A stretch of DNA of 64,000 nt from Streptomyces sp. WZ-12 (GCF_028898845.1 NZ_CP118574.1:8915001-8979000); one strand, 5' to 3'; shown: positions 36,942-45,673, counted from the first letter of the stretch. A program made the numbers and translations. Notes: generated from the letters alone by a model not told the origin.

Positions 36942-38423
36942 TCACCCGCGGTGCCGGAGCCGAAGCGCCAGGGCCGGGCACTGGCTGACCGCGCGACGGG
37001 CGCCGTGCTCCTGCCAGGAGGCGACCGGCAGGGCCGTGGAGGCGGGGTAGCCGTGCGGGCCGAGACGGACGAGGTCGGGAGCCAACACGGCGCACAGGCC
37101 ATGGCCGGCGCAGCGGGACCAATCCACCTCCAGCCGGGCCCCGTTGGCACGTGGCAGCGGCAGCGCGCCGCGCACGGGACGGCCGCAACCGGGACCGGCG
37201 AGGTGCGCGTCGACGTCCTCGGCGAAGACGTCAAGCGCGGTGAGCACGAAGCGGGCCGTGCCGTCGGGATGCGAGCAGGCGCCGCCGCCCTGGGCCGCCC
37301 CGAGCGCAGACCGGGCGTTCTCCAGTACCGAGGGCTCGGCGGCACCGGCGGCCAGCAGGGCCAGGGCTTCTGCGGCCGCGGGCAGACCGCGCTTGCACGG
37401 CCCGCACTGGCCGGCCGACTCGGCCGCCAGCCAGGCGGCGACCTGGGCGACCTCGCCGAGCGGGCAGGTGTCGTCCGGGAGCGCAACGATCGCGCCCGCG
37501 CCGAGAGTTCCGCCGCGATCGGCCAGTCCGGCCCGGGAGAGCGGCGCGTCGACGACGTCCGCCGACGGCAGCCAGGCACCGTGATAGCCACCCACCAGCA
37601 CCCCGGCGCCCGGCCGGAGCCCACAGGCATCCAGCACCAGACCCAGCCGAATGCCGGCCGGAACCTCGACCACCAGCGGATCGCCGCTCGGTTGATGGAC
37701 GGTGAGCAGGACCGTGCCGCCTTCGGCGGCGGTGCCGACGGCGGCATGGGCGTCGGGGCCGAGCCGGGCCGCAACGGCGAGTTGCGCCCAGGTCTCGGCG
37801 TTGGAGAGCAACGTGGGGCGGCGGCGCACCCCGCCTGTTCCGCCGTCGGCCGCGCGGGACTTCAACGGCGCCGGCACCACGGGCAGACCGTTGACGCCAC
37901 GGATCAGGGCTCCCGACTCACCGGAGGCGAAGCGCTCGGGCAGGCACAACGTCCGCGCCTGGCAGGGGAGTTCACGTTCGGCGAGGGCGGCCGGGACCGA
38001 TACCTCGCCGGGGCTGCCCGCGGTGACCGCGATCACGATCTCCTCCGCGCCGAACGCCACCGCGGCCAGGCAGGCACCGTCCAACACCAGGTGCGGAACG
38101 CGGGTGAGGAGCATCTTGTCCTTGGCGCTGGCCGGTTCGCCCTCGGCGCCGTTGACCACGATCACGGGCGGCGCACCGGTGCGGTCGGCGGCAACGAGCG
38201 CGGCCCGCGCCTTGCGGGCGAACGGGAAGCCGGCACCGCCGCGACCGGGCAGCGCAACGGCGTCAGCCAGTGCGAGCAGACCCTCCCGATCGAGTTGGCG
38301 CAACGGTTGATGGGTCCGCGTGTGCGCGGCGAGATCCAGGCGCTGGTGGCGATCCAGGCCGGCGGTGAGCCGGGCCGATCCCATCCAGCCGACCTCGGGC
38401 AGTTCCAGTGGGGCGTCGTTCAC
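36942..38423 (-). CDS. NuoF-like flavoprotein fused to a ferredoxin
   Basis: 493 aa from a GTG at 38423 (GAGGAG upstream). Residues ~50-230 carry the FMN/NADH-site motifs of complex I subunit NuoF (GRGGAGFPFARK; VNGAEGEPASAKDK). The SLBB-like part follows (GIRLGLVLDACGL), then the cluster region AESAGQCGPCKRG with CSHPDG; one of the four usual cluster Cys is Ala. The last ~65 residues are a separate small ferredoxin (VDWSRCAGHGLCAVLAPDLV...SQCPALAL). Likely moves electrons between NAD(P)H or a carrier and the adjacent membrane protein, with which it overlaps by 4 bp. Confidence 0.85.
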   Translation of the reverse strand: MNDAPLELPEVGWMGSARLTAGLDRHQRLDLAAHTRTHQPLRQLDREGLLALADAVALPGRGGAGFPFARKARAALVAADRTGAPPVIVVNGAEGEPASAKDKMLLTRVPHLVLDGACLAAVAFGAEEIVIAVTAGSPGEVSVPAALAERELPCQARTLCLPERFASGESGALIRGVNGLPVVPAPLKSRAADGGTGGVRRRPTLLSNAETWAQLAVAARLGPDAHAAVGTAAEGGTVLLTVHQPSGDPLVVEVPAGIRLGLVLDACGLRPGAGVLVGGYHGAWLPSADVVDAPLSRAGLADRGGTLGAGAIVALPDDTCPLGEVAQVAAWLAAESAGQCGPCKRGLPAAAEALALLAAGAAEPSVLENARSALGAAQGGGACSHPDGTARFVLTALDVFAEDVDAHLAGPGCGRPVRGALPLPRANGARLEVDWSRCAGHGLCAVLAPDLVRLGPHGYPASTALPVASWQEHGARRAVSQCPALALRLRHRG

Positions 38424-39286
38424 TCGGTGCTCCTCGGTCGGGCCCGCCGGAACGGCCGGTGCCGCGGCCCCGCGGCGTGCCTGGGCTGCCCGGCCGGACC
38501 GACGCTCCGTGCGGACCGCGGAAGGGGCACCGCCGGCGCCGCGGACTCGGCCGCCCAGGCAGTGGGACGGGTGCTCGTCACGGGCCGGGCGGACGGCGTG
38601 GACAAGGCGGCCAACGCGGCCGGGCGGGCGGAAGCGGGCCGATATGCCTTGACGCCTCGCCGCCGGCGGCCCAGGGACCGACGATGCCCCAGGTAGGAAA
38701 GCCCGCGGACCAGCAAGGCCAGCGCCACCAACGCCGCGCACAGGCCGTACCCCCACAGCACCCACACATGTGCCTGGCGCCCCGCCGCCAGCCCGTGCAC
38801 CAACGCGATCGGCCAACAGGCATACGCCGTCGAATGCAGCACCCGCCACAGCCACGGACGGCGACAACCGGCGAACCGCCCCCGGAACACACCGGTGGCC
38901 ATGATCAGGACGAGCAGATCGGCGGCGAGAGTGCCCAGGCTCACCGCGAGGGCGACACGACCGGTGAACGGGACCACCGCGTTCTGCACGGCGGTGTGCC
39001 GCTCGATGACCTTGACGGCGATGTGGATGCCCAGGAAGCCGAGCGCCCCGACGGCGCCCGCCCGATGCACGGACTGCATCGCCACCCGGAGCCTGGGACT
39101 GAGCACCAGCCGGTCGGTGGCGACCAACCCGCACACCACCACGGCGGTCAGCGAGAGCAGGGTGAAGACGCCGGCGAAGTAGTCCAGGAAGGCCATCGTC
39201 CGGCCGGCCAGTGCGGCCGTCGCGGCGCCCGTCGAAGACTGGGCGAGCAGGGCGACGCTGGAAATGGGACACCTTCTTCCGTGCAC
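38420..39286 (-). CDS. Membrane cytochrome b/ferric-reductase-like protein
   Basis: 288 aa if started at the GTG at 39286; the start is uncertain (in-frame ATGs lie upstream near 39343 without a good site, and AGAAGG precedes an in-frame ATT at 39265). Six hydrophobic segments. Paired histidines sit in helices (AMQSVHRAGAVGALGFLGIHIAVKV and WRVLHSTAYACWPIALVHGLAAG), the layout of heme-binding ferric-reductase-type transmembrane domains. The tail after ~220 is Arg/Pro/Ala-rich and disordered. Stop overlaps the GTG of the NuoF-like gene, so the pair probably forms a membrane electron-transfer unit. Confidence 0.75.
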   Translation of the reverse strand: MHGRRCPISSVALLAQSSTGAATAALAGRTMAFLDYFAGVFTLLSLTAVVVCGLVATDRLVLSPRLRVAMQSVHRAGAVGALGFLGIHIAVKVIERHTAVQNAVVPFTGRVALAVSLGTLAADLLVLIMATGVFRGRFAGCRRPWLWRVLHSTAYACWPIALVHGLAAGRQAHVWVLWGYGLCAALVALALLVRGLSYLGHRRSLGRRRRGVKAYRPASARPAALAALSTPSARPVTSTRPTAWAAESAAPAVPLPRSARSVGPAGQPRHAAGPRHRPFRRARPRSTE

Positions 39287-40000
39287 TCGGACCACGCAGC
39301 GAAGACCGCGGCGGGGCCGGATCGAGATCCCCCGCATGCTCATGTCGAGGAGAACACCGGCGGGTGTGACGCAGCCGTCCTGCACGACTCGCACATTGTT
39401 AGCGCGTCCCCAGCCGGTGACAACGAACCCCGCTACGACCCGCGACCGTAGCGAGAACCGACGGAGGCACGGGTTTCCCGGAGCTTCCTCAGGGGCCGCC
39501 CGCGAGTTGGGCACTACTACCGCGCGTAGGAGCGTCGAGACCGATGTGACCGGTCTCACCCGCACCGGGCCGGCTGCGGCACCATGGGCCGCGACGAAAG
39601 CCCGCCCGGGAACCGCCTGGCCGGCTGCACAGGCGCGTACCGGTCGTGATCAATGAGCGGGTTTCTCCCTCGCGTTGATCTTCGATCCGGTCGCCCGTCG
39701 TGCGCGACACCCGCGCAACTACCCGGTGTGGAGCGGAAGTTCGACGATCCGTACCTGTCGATCGGCGCGTCCGGCCCGCATCCGATCCGGAGTGTGCGGC
39801 ACCGGTGCGGTGTCGGCCCCCGAGGTCAGGTGAGGGCGGTGACCAGCACGGCGGAGACGGCGATGATCGCGCCGAAGATCAGCGGCGCTGCGGCGGTGAC
39901 GACGAGGCCGGTGCCGTGGTGGTGCCGTCCGGCGACGGCCCAGACCGGCGTTCCATGACGTGGCGGTGACGATGCGCGCCCGGTCTGCGAGACTGCCCGA
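39287..40000. other. Gene-free stretch, with a possible membrane-protein vestige
   Basis: About 700 bp without a complete gene. On the minus strand around 39829-39960 an open stretch reads HHHGTGLVVTAAAPLIFGAI then IAVSAVLVTALT and stops. That is a single hydrophobic segment with no start codon in reach, most simply the end of a lost membrane protein. The rest probably contains the promoter of the minus-strand electron-transfer pair and of the GNAT gene. Confidence 0.45.
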
Positions 40001-40462
40001 GTGATCGTCAGACTTGCGCGGGAGCAGGACCTCCCCGGCCTTCTTGAGTTGGCCGCTCAGGTCGAGCACTGGTTCGGCCCGATGGTTGAGGATCCGGGAT
40101 TCCACAGCGCCGTGGACAGGCACCTGCGCCGGTCCACGGCGCTCGTCGCCGTCTCGGGTTCGGACGTCGTCGGTGGCCTGTTGTTCGGTGACAACGCCCC
40201 GACCTATCACGTCCATTGGCTCGTCGTCTCGGAGGAGACGCGCGGGGAGGGCGTCGGCCGTGCCCTGGTGGCGGACGCGGTACGCCGGTTCGTACCGGGG
40301 CCGGGCACCATTGAGGTGGTCACCTTCGGGGCCGACCATCCGGGCGCGACCGCCAGCGGCGCCCGCGTCTTCTACGAGCGCCTCGGCTTCAGCCCGGCCG
40401 AGGCCGCCGACCCCGGACCGGAAGGCGGCTCACGGCAGATCTATCGCCTGGCCGTCACGTGA
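40001..40462 (+). CDS. GNAT-family N-acetyltransferase
   Basis: 153 aa, GTG start. Complete GNAT core: MIVRLAREQDLPGLLELA, the central strand HVHWLVVSEETRGEGVGRALVADAVRRF with the acetyl-CoA loop (RGEGVGRA), and SGARVFYERLGF. Substrate unknown. Stand-alone on the plus strand next to a resistance-gene patch; nothing in the sequence ties it to antibiotic acetylation. Confidence 0.88.
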   Translation: MIVRLAREQDLPGLLELAAQVEHWFGPMVEDPGFHSAVDRHLRRSTALVAVSGSDVVGGLLFGDNAPTYHVHWLVVSEETRGEGVGRALVADAVRRFVPGPGTIEVVTFGADHPGATASGARVFYERLGFSPAEAADPGPEGGSRQIYRLAVT

Positions 40463-40493
40463 TACCCCGCACCGTCTTGCGCGTTGACCTCTC

Positions 40494-40660
40494 TCACATA
40501 GCGAACTCGTTGATGAAGTGGGAGTTCTCACCGATCGCGACGACCCGGGCGTCGCCGATGATGGCGCGCAGCGGCGCCAAGTCATCGAGCGGTGCCTCGG
40601 GGTCGAGACGGGCGAGCGGGGCCGCATGGGTTCGGAGCCAGTCGGTGAACGGGGCGGGGA
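40494..40660 (-). pseudogene. Erythromycin-esterase-family relic (N-terminal fragment)
   Basis: The minus-strand reading FTDWLRTHAAPLARLDPEA then PLDDLAPLRAIIGDARVVAIGENSHFINEFAM matches the first ~50 residues of erythromycin esterase-like proteins, including the GE-xx-H motif (GENSH). A TGA stop follows where the family continues for more than 300 residues, and no further homology is seen before the GNAT gene. No credible start codon precedes it. It lies directly downstream of a Vat gene and may once have been part of the same resistance cluster. Confidence 0.7.
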
Positions 40661-40786
40661 CGGGCGAAGCAGCCGTGCTGGCGGCAGCTCGATTCTGCGC
40701 GGGGAAGGGTTGGGGGAGTGGGACGGTGAACCTTGCGTTGACTCTTGGGACGATGGGCCGTGCGTTGACTATTCCGTCTGTGCCGT

Positions 40787-41437
40787 CTACTCCGTGAGCT
40801 CGGCCGCCGCGGCCTCCAAGTCGTCGATGCTGCCGGACATGAGGGTGCGGACGTGTGCGGTGAGGTGCTGGAGCGGCCAGTCCCACCAGGCGAGGGCCAG
40901 GAGGCGCTCGATGTCCGGATCGCTGTAGCGGCGTCGAATGAGGCGGGCGGGGTTGCCGCCGACGATGCCGTAGTCGGGGACGTCGTCGACGACCACGGCG
41001 CCGGAGGCGATGATCGCCCCGTGGCCGATACGGACGCCCGGCATCACCATGGACCGGTAGCCGAACCAGACATCATGGCCCACCACGGTGTCGCCCCGCC
41101 CTTCCAGGCCGGTGATGAGGTCGAAGTGCTCGGCCCAGGAACCGCCCATGATGGGGAAGGGGAACGTGGAGGGGCCGTCCATGCGGTGGTTGGCGCCGTT
41201 CATGATGAACCGCACGCCCTCGCCCAGGGCGCAGAACTTCCCGATGACCAGCTTCTCCGGTCCGTAGTGGTACAGCACGTTGCGGGTCTCGAAGGCGGTC
41301 GGGTCGTCGGGGTCGTCGTAGTAGGAGAAGTCACCGACCTCGATCAGCGGCGAGGTGACCAGCGGCTTGAGCAGCACCACGCGCGGCTGGTCGGGCATCG
41401 GGTGCAGCACGGTGGGGTCGGCGGGAACAGGCGGCAT
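40787..41437 (-). CDS. Vat-type streptogramin A/xenobiotic O-acetyltransferase
   Basis: 216 aa, left-handed beta-helix (hexapeptide repeat) acetyltransferase. It matches Vat proteins along its length: VGDFSYYDDPDD, LYHYGPEKLVIGKFCALG, the active-site block FIMNGANHRMDG (catalytic His), then WFGYRSMVMPGVRIGHGAII and the end WWDWP. Transfers acetyl from acetyl-CoA to a hydroxyl of the antibiotic (known for VatA/D); the exact drug here is inferred. ATG at 41437, GTG one codon earlier also possible. It follows the ABC-F gene by 60 bp on the same strand, suggesting a combined resistance operon. Confidence 0.9.
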   Translation of the reverse strand: MPPVPADPTVLHPMPDQPRVVLLKPLVTSPLIEVGDFSYYDDPDDPTAFETRNVLYHYGPEKLVIGKFCALGEGVRFIMNGANHRMDGPSTFPFPIMGGSWAEHFDLITGLEGRGDTVVGHDVWFGYRSMVMPGVRIGHGAIIASGAVVVDDVPDYGIVGGNPARLIRRRYSDPDIERLLALAWWDWPLQHLTAHVRTLMSGSIDDLEAAAAELTE

Positions 41438-41497
41438 CACGGAGGGCTTCCTTTCTGAAGGGTGTCTGGCTGAGGGATGTCTGCGGGGCCGGAGGGC

Positions 41498-43129
41498 TCA
41501 GCGCCCGGTCGCGGACGCCCCGGTCGCCGGTATGTCCAGGCGGTCGCCCCGCCAGCGCCGTCGCAGCCGTCGGTCGTGGCTGACGATGACGAGGGCGCCG
41601 TCGTACCCGTCCAGTGCGGTTTCCAGGTCCTCGACGAGGGCGGGCGACAGATGGTTGGTGGGTTCGTCGAGCAACAGGGCGTCCGACGGCTCGCTGAGCA
41701 GGCGTGCCAGGGCCAGGCGTTGCAACTGCCCGGTGGACAACCGGCCGACGGGAACGGTGAGTTGCTCGCGGTCGAACAGGCCCAGGGACAGCAGCCGTTC
41801 GGCATGCTCATCGGTCTCCCCGGTCCCGACTCCGGCCCGGCCGCGGACGAAAGCGGTCAGCACGGTCTCGTCCGGTTTTCCCGGGCGCGGCTCCTGGGGG
41901 AGGTGGCCGATCCTGCCGTGGCGGGTGACGCTCCCGCCGTCGGGGGCGACTTCGCCGGCCAGGACGCGGAGCAGGGTGCTCTTGCCCGCTCCGTTCGGCC
42001 CCGTGATGAGTAGGCGCTCGCCCGCCTTGACGGTGAGGCTCGTGCGGTCGAGCCGGTCCGTGACGGTGAGGTCGGCGCCGTCGAGTACGACGCCTTCCAG
42101 GCGGCGGGCCCGCAGGACGGGGGTGAAGCGCAGCGGCTCCGGCGGGGGCGGAACGGGGTCGGCGAGAAGACGGCGCAACCGTTCCTCGGCGTTGCGCACC
42201 CGGCTGGCCAGCGACTGCTGCACCCGACCGCCCGCCCGGTCGTAGGCCATCTTGTTGCCGTCCTTCATCGGGCGGCCGGGGGCCACTTGGCGGGCGGTGG
42301 TCGCCGCGGTCTCGCGGAGCCGGTCGACGTCGGCCCGCCACTGGTCGTGTGCCTGGGCCCAGCGCTGCCGGGCCGCCGCCTTCTCGGCGAGGTAGCCGGC
42401 GTAACCATTGCCGTACCGGACGACGCGGCGCCGATCGGCGTCCACCTCCAACAGGCTGGTGGCGACCCGCTCCAGGAAGGCCCGGTCGTGGGAGACCGCC
42501 ACCGTGGTGCCCCGCCGGGTGCGGAGATGGTCTTCCAACCAGTGCAGGGCGGAGTCGTCGAGGTGGTTGGTGGGCTCGTCCAGCAGCAGCACCTCCGGTG
42601 CGGCCGCCAGGACGGCCGCCAGCCGCAACCTGACGCGTTCGCCGCCGGACAGGCTGCCCACGGTGCGGTCGCGGCCCACCAGTCCCAGGCCGAGACCGTG
42701 CAGGGCGCGTTCCACGCGGGCGTCGGCGTCGTAACCGCCGCGCAGTTCGAAGACGGTCATGAGCTCGCCGTACTCGGTCAGGACCGACTCGTCGCCGTCG
42801 GCCATCGCGGCCTCCAGGCGGCGCATGCGCTCCTCGACGGCGCGCAGATCGCTCAACGCCCGGTCGATGACCTGCTGGACGGTCGCCTGCGGCGCCAGCC
42901 GTTCGTCCTGGGCGAGATAGCCCACGCCGCCGGTGGCCTGGACGACGACCTCGCCCTGATCGGGCCGTTCACGCCCGGCGAGCAGGCGCAGCAGGGTGGT
43001 CTTGCCCGATCCGTTCTCGCCGATGATCCCGGTCCGTTCGCCCGCGGCGAGCGAGCAGGTCACCGAGTCAAGAACGAGCCTGCCCTGGAAGGACTTGCTG
43101 ACGGCGAGCGCGGTGATCTGGGTAGGCAT
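41498..43129 (-). CDS. ABC-F ATPase (ribosome-protection type)
   Basis: 543 aa with two ABC domains and no membrane segments. Domain 1: GENGSGKTT (~37), LSGGERVRLRL, LLLDEPTNHLDD. Charged linker with RPMKDGNKMAYDRAGGRVQQSL. Domain 2: GPNGAGKSTLL, LSTGQLQRLALARLL, LLLDEPTNHLSP. The layout and Streptomyces context resemble TlrC/OleB/LmrC-type proteins that dislodge macrolides, lincosamides or streptogramins from the ribosome (known family). ATG at 43129 with GGAG seven bases upstream; an in-frame ATG six codons earlier is weaker. A 45-codon leader ORF overlaps its start, and a TetR gene diverges from it. Confidence 0.92.
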   Translation of the reverse strand: MPTQITALAVSKSFQGRLVLDSVTCSLAAGERTGIIGENGSGKTTLLRLLAGRERPDQGEVVVQATGGVGYLAQDERLAPQATVQQVIDRALSDLRAVEERMRRLEAAMADGDESVLTEYGELMTVFELRGGYDADARVERALHGLGLGLVGRDRTVGSLSGGERVRLRLAAVLAAAPEVLLLDEPTNHLDDSALHWLEDHLRTRRGTTVAVSHDRAFLERVATSLLEVDADRRRVVRYGNGYAGYLAEKAAARQRWAQAHDQWRADVDRLRETAATTARQVAPGRPMKDGNKMAYDRAGGRVQQSLASRVRNAEERLRRLLADPVPPPPEPLRFTPVLRARRLEGVVLDGADLTVTDRLDRTSLTVKAGERLLITGPNGAGKSTLLRVLAGEVAPDGGSVTRHGRIGHLPQEPRPGKPDETVLTAFVRGRAGVGTGETDEHAERLLSLGLFDREQLTVPVGRLSTGQLQRLALARLLSEPSDALLLDEPTNHLSPALVEDLETALDGYDGALVIVSHDRRLRRRWRGDRLDIPATGASATGR

Positions 43130-43205
43130 AAGAGGACTCCAAAGCATTCGAGAACGAGGCGGTCATCAAGGGCCGCGTGGCCGGGCGAACGCTTTGAAGG
43201 AACAT
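43068..43205 (-). CDS. Candidate leader ORF overlapping the ABC-F start
   Basis: 45 codons from ATG 43205, with GGAGAG eight bases upstream, in a different frame from the ABC-F gene. It reads through the ABC-F ribosome binding site and start and stops 62 nt inside that gene. Leader peptides that control ABC-F and other drug-resistance genes by ribosome stalling are well known. The overlap and the good ribosome binding site are what the sequence shows; function is inference. The peptide start is MFLQSVRPATRPLMT. Confidence 0.4.
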   Translation of the reverse strand: MFLQSVRPATRPLMTASFSNALESSYAYPDHRARRQQVLPGQARS

Positions 43206-43284
43206 CGGTCACTCTCCTAGTGCGACAACTGCTGCTTTAAGATGTTGGCACAGCGCCGCCCCCTGAGCAATCGGATAACCAGTG

Positions 43285-43989
43285 ATGACTCCCACAGGCA
43301 ACACACCACCTCAAGAGCCGCCTCAACAACCAGCCCAACAACCAACCCCCGGACCAGCGTCGGAGCCAGAAGGCGCCCGGACGCCGCCCCGGCGTCGCCC
43401 CGGGGGGCGCACCGCCCGTATTCGCAGGCAGGTGCTTGACGCGGTCCTCGCGGAGCTCGGCGAACACGGCTACGACGGCCTCACCACGGACACCGTCGCC
43501 GCCCGCGCCGGCGTGCACCGCACCACGGTCTACCGGCGCTGGGGAGATGTCGGCGGCCTGCTCGCCGACGTCCTCGACGCGGCGGGCGACGACGACTGGC
43601 AGCCGCCGGACAGCGGCTCACTGGAAGGCGACCTGACGGCGCTGAACGAGGAGATCCAGACGGCCCTCACGGCCCAACCCCCGGTCGTGACCGCGCTGAT
43701 CGCCGCCTCGTTCCGCTCCGAGAAGGCCGCCGAAGCCCAACAGCGGCTCTGGGAGGACCGGTACGCCCGTTGCGAGGTCATCGTCGCCCGGGCCGTCCAA
43801 CGCGGCGAACTCCCAGCCGACACCGACGCCAGGCAACTCCTCCTCGCCGCCACCGCCCCGCCCTACCACCAACTGCTGCTGCTCCGCGTGGCCCCCGACC
43901 CGCAGCTCCCCGGCCGCGCCGCCAGAACCGCGGCCCTCGCCGCAGCGGCCGGCGCCTTCACCAAGCCCCCGCCAACGGGCGGAGCCTGA
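43285..43989 (+). CDS. TetR/AcrR-family regulator
   Basis: 234 aa (ATG 43285; GTG one codon earlier also possible). A disordered Pro/Gln-rich N-terminus (~1-40) precedes a standard TetR DNA-binding domain: ARIRRQVLDAVLAELGEHGYDGLTTDTVAARAGVHRTTVYRRWGDVGGLLADVL (about residues 47-100). The ligand domain is unremarkable. It is divergent from the ABC-F/Vat genes with about 155 bp between start codons and is the obvious candidate repressor of that operon; no operator palindrome was spotted in the gap. Confidence 0.88.
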   Translation: MTPTGNTPPQEPPQQPAQQPTPGPASEPEGARTPPRRRPGGRTARIRRQVLDAVLAELGEHGYDGLTTDTVAARAGVHRTTVYRRWGDVGGLLADVLDAAGDDDWQPPDSGSLEGDLTALNEEIQTALTAQPPVVTALIAASFRSEKAAEAQQRLWEDRYARCEVIVARAVQRGELPADTDARQLLLAATAPPYHQLLLLRVAPDPQLPGRAARTAALAAAAGAFTKPPPTGGA

Positions 43990-44051
43990 GCGGCACTTCA
44001 GCGGATCGATCCCTACGGCTGATGGATCACCGGAGGGGGGCGGGCCGCCGT

Positions 44052-44633
44052 TCAGCCGCGGTCGAGCAGTGCCAACGCCATCTGCTGGAGGGAGCGGACG
44101 AAGCGACCCGGGTCGTCCGCCGGCGTCAGGCGGCGGATCAAGTCGCCGTCGAAGACGGCGAGTAGGGCATGGGCCACGAAGTCGGCGTCGAGGTCGGGGC
44201 GTTCGTCCGCGAACAGGGTGCTGAGATGATGGTGCCAGAACTGGTAGCTGGGATCGCCGTACTTGTCCTCGGCGCAGGCCCGCTCGTGCGCGGAGAGCAG
44301 GGTGGCGTTGCCCTCGGCGATCGCGCCGAGGGCATCGAGGAAGGCGAGCAGCCGTTCGCGGGCCGGCGCTCCGGGGCCCAGGGGCGGCGGCCCGTTGGTG
44401 ACGGCCTCGCGCAGTTCGCGCGACCGCTCTTCCAGCAGCGCTTTGAGCAGGCCGGCGCGACTGCCGAAGCGCCGGAACACGGTGCCCTTCCCGACGCCGG
44501 CGAGCGCGGCCACGCGGTCAAGCGACACGTGATCTCCGCCGCCTTCTGCTAGGAGTTGCTCGGTCGCATGGAGTACCGCGCGACGGTTGCGGGCCGCATC
44601 GGCACGCTCGGTGCGGGCGCGCTCTCCGGTCAT
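44052..44633 (-). CDS. TetR-family repressor of the adjacent oxidoreductase gene
   Basis: 193 aa from ATG 44633 (GAGG upstream). Helix-turn-helix: VSLDRVAALAGVGKGTVFRRFGSRAGLLKALLEERSRE. C-terminal helices end RFVRSLQQMALALLDRG. It is divergent from the medium-chain dehydrogenase gene, and the shared promoter region has two near-identical palindromes (44668-44716) that are almost certainly its operators, giving autoregulation and control of the neighbour. Confidence 0.9.
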   Translation of the reverse strand: MTGERARTERADAARNRRAVLHATEQLLAEGGGDHVSLDRVAALAGVGKGTVFRRFGSRAGLLKALLEERSRELREAVTNGPPPLGPGAPARERLLAFLDALGAIAEGNATLLSAHERACAEDKYGDPSYQFWHHHLSTLFADERPDLDADFVAHALLAVFDGDLIRRLTPADDPGRFVRSLQQMALALLDRG

Positions 44634-44667
44634 CTGCACCTCACAGCTAGAGACAAGACGCACTAGA

Positions 44668-44716
44668 CGGACTGTCAGTCCGGATATTACCGTGCACCAA
44701 ACGGACTGGAAGTCCG
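44668..44716. promoter_or_regulatory. Two TetR operators
   Basis: CGGACT-gtc-AGTCCG (44668-44682) and CGGACT-gga-AGTCCG (44702-44716): identical 6-bp arms, 34 bp centre to centre, in the 113-bp gap between the divergent tetR and dehydrogenase genes. Confidence 0.85.
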
Positions 44717-44746
44717 GATGACGCACGGCTACCGGAGGGCATCTTC

Positions 44747-45673
44747 ATGGGCATGCGCGCACTCGTCGTCGATCCCGACGTTCCCGGGGCTCTGCGCCTC
44801 GGAACGGTCGCGGAACCCCGGCCGGAACCACGCCAGTTGGTGCTCGACGTCCGTCACATCTCCCTCAATCGCGGCGAGGTCGCGTTCGCCGGACGACGGC
44901 CGGCCGGGACCATCCACGGCTACGACGCCGCCGGAGTCGTCGTGCGGGCCGCGGCGGACGGGACCGGACCGACCGTAGGAACCAGAGTCGCGGCGTTCGG
45001 TGCCGGCGCATGGGCCCAGCGGATGGCCGTCGACACCACCGCCGTGGCGGAAGTCCCGGCCCAGGTCGACCTTGCCGACGCGGCCGCGCTGCCGATGGCC
45101 GGCATCACCGCGCTCCGCACGCTGCGCTCCCGTTCCATCCTGGGCCGGCGGGTACTGATCACCGGTGCGGCGGGCGGCGTCGGCCGATACGCCGTCCAAC
45201 TGGCGGCCCTCGGTGGCGCCCACGTGATCGCCTCGGTGGGATCGTCGGCACGCGCCGAGGGCCTGGCCGAACTGGGCGCCCACGAGGTGGTGATCGGCCT
45301 GGAAGGCATCGACCGGCCGGTTGACCTCGTTCTCGACAACGTCGGTGGCCCCCAACTCGCCGCCGCGTGGGAACTCCTCGCGCCGGGCGGGGGAGTGCAG
45401 ACCATCGGCTGGGCTTCCAACGAGCCGGCGGAGTTCGCGCCGTACTCGCTGTTCTTCGTGGGACCGGCCAAGACGATGAGCACGTTCGGCGATGTCCATG
45501 AGGCCGGCCCGGACCTGGCCACCCTGTTGGAGTTCGTGGCGGCCGGCCGGCTCTCTCCGGAGGTCGACCGGCGCGACTCCTGGGAGCGCGTCACCGAGGC
45601 CGCGCAGACGCTGCTGGACCGGCGCGTTGCGGGCAAGGTGGTCCTCGACGTGACGGCGGGGACGGCTGCCTGA
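44747..45673 (+). CDS. Zinc-type alcohol dehydrogenase-like oxidoreductase (quinone-oxidoreductase type)
   Basis: 308 aa medium-chain dehydrogenase/reductase. GroES-like N-terminus (LVLDVRHISLNRGEVAF; HGYDAAGVVV), then the NAD(P)-binding motif VLITGAAGGVGRYAVQLAA (residues ~138-156). Catalytic zinc ligands are absent, as in quinone oxidoreductase-type members. ATG with CGGAGGG upstream. Regulated by the divergent TetR protein through the paired palindromes. TetR-controlled enzymes of this type often reduce toxic enones or quinones; the substrate here is unknown. Confidence 0.9.
   Translation: MGMRALVVDPDVPGALRLGTVAEPRPEPRQLVLDVRHISLNRGEVAFAGRRPAGTIHGYDAAGVVVRAAADGTGPTVGTRVAAFGAGAWAQRMAVDTTAVAEVPAQVDLADAAALPMAGITALRTLRSRSILGRRVLITGAAGGVGRYAVQLAALGGAHVIASVGSSARAEGLAELGAHEVVIGLEGIDRPVDLVLDNVGGPQLAAAWELLAPGGGVQTIGWASNEPAEFAPYSLFFVGPAKTMSTFGDVHEAGPDLATLLEFVAAGRLSPEVDRRDSWERVTEAAQTLLDRRVAGKVVLDVTAGTAA

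Noticed and set aside
39829..39965. Small membrane-protein gene on the minus strand
   Set aside because: One hydrophobic stretch before a stop, but no start codon or ribosome binding site in frame; more likely a vestige.
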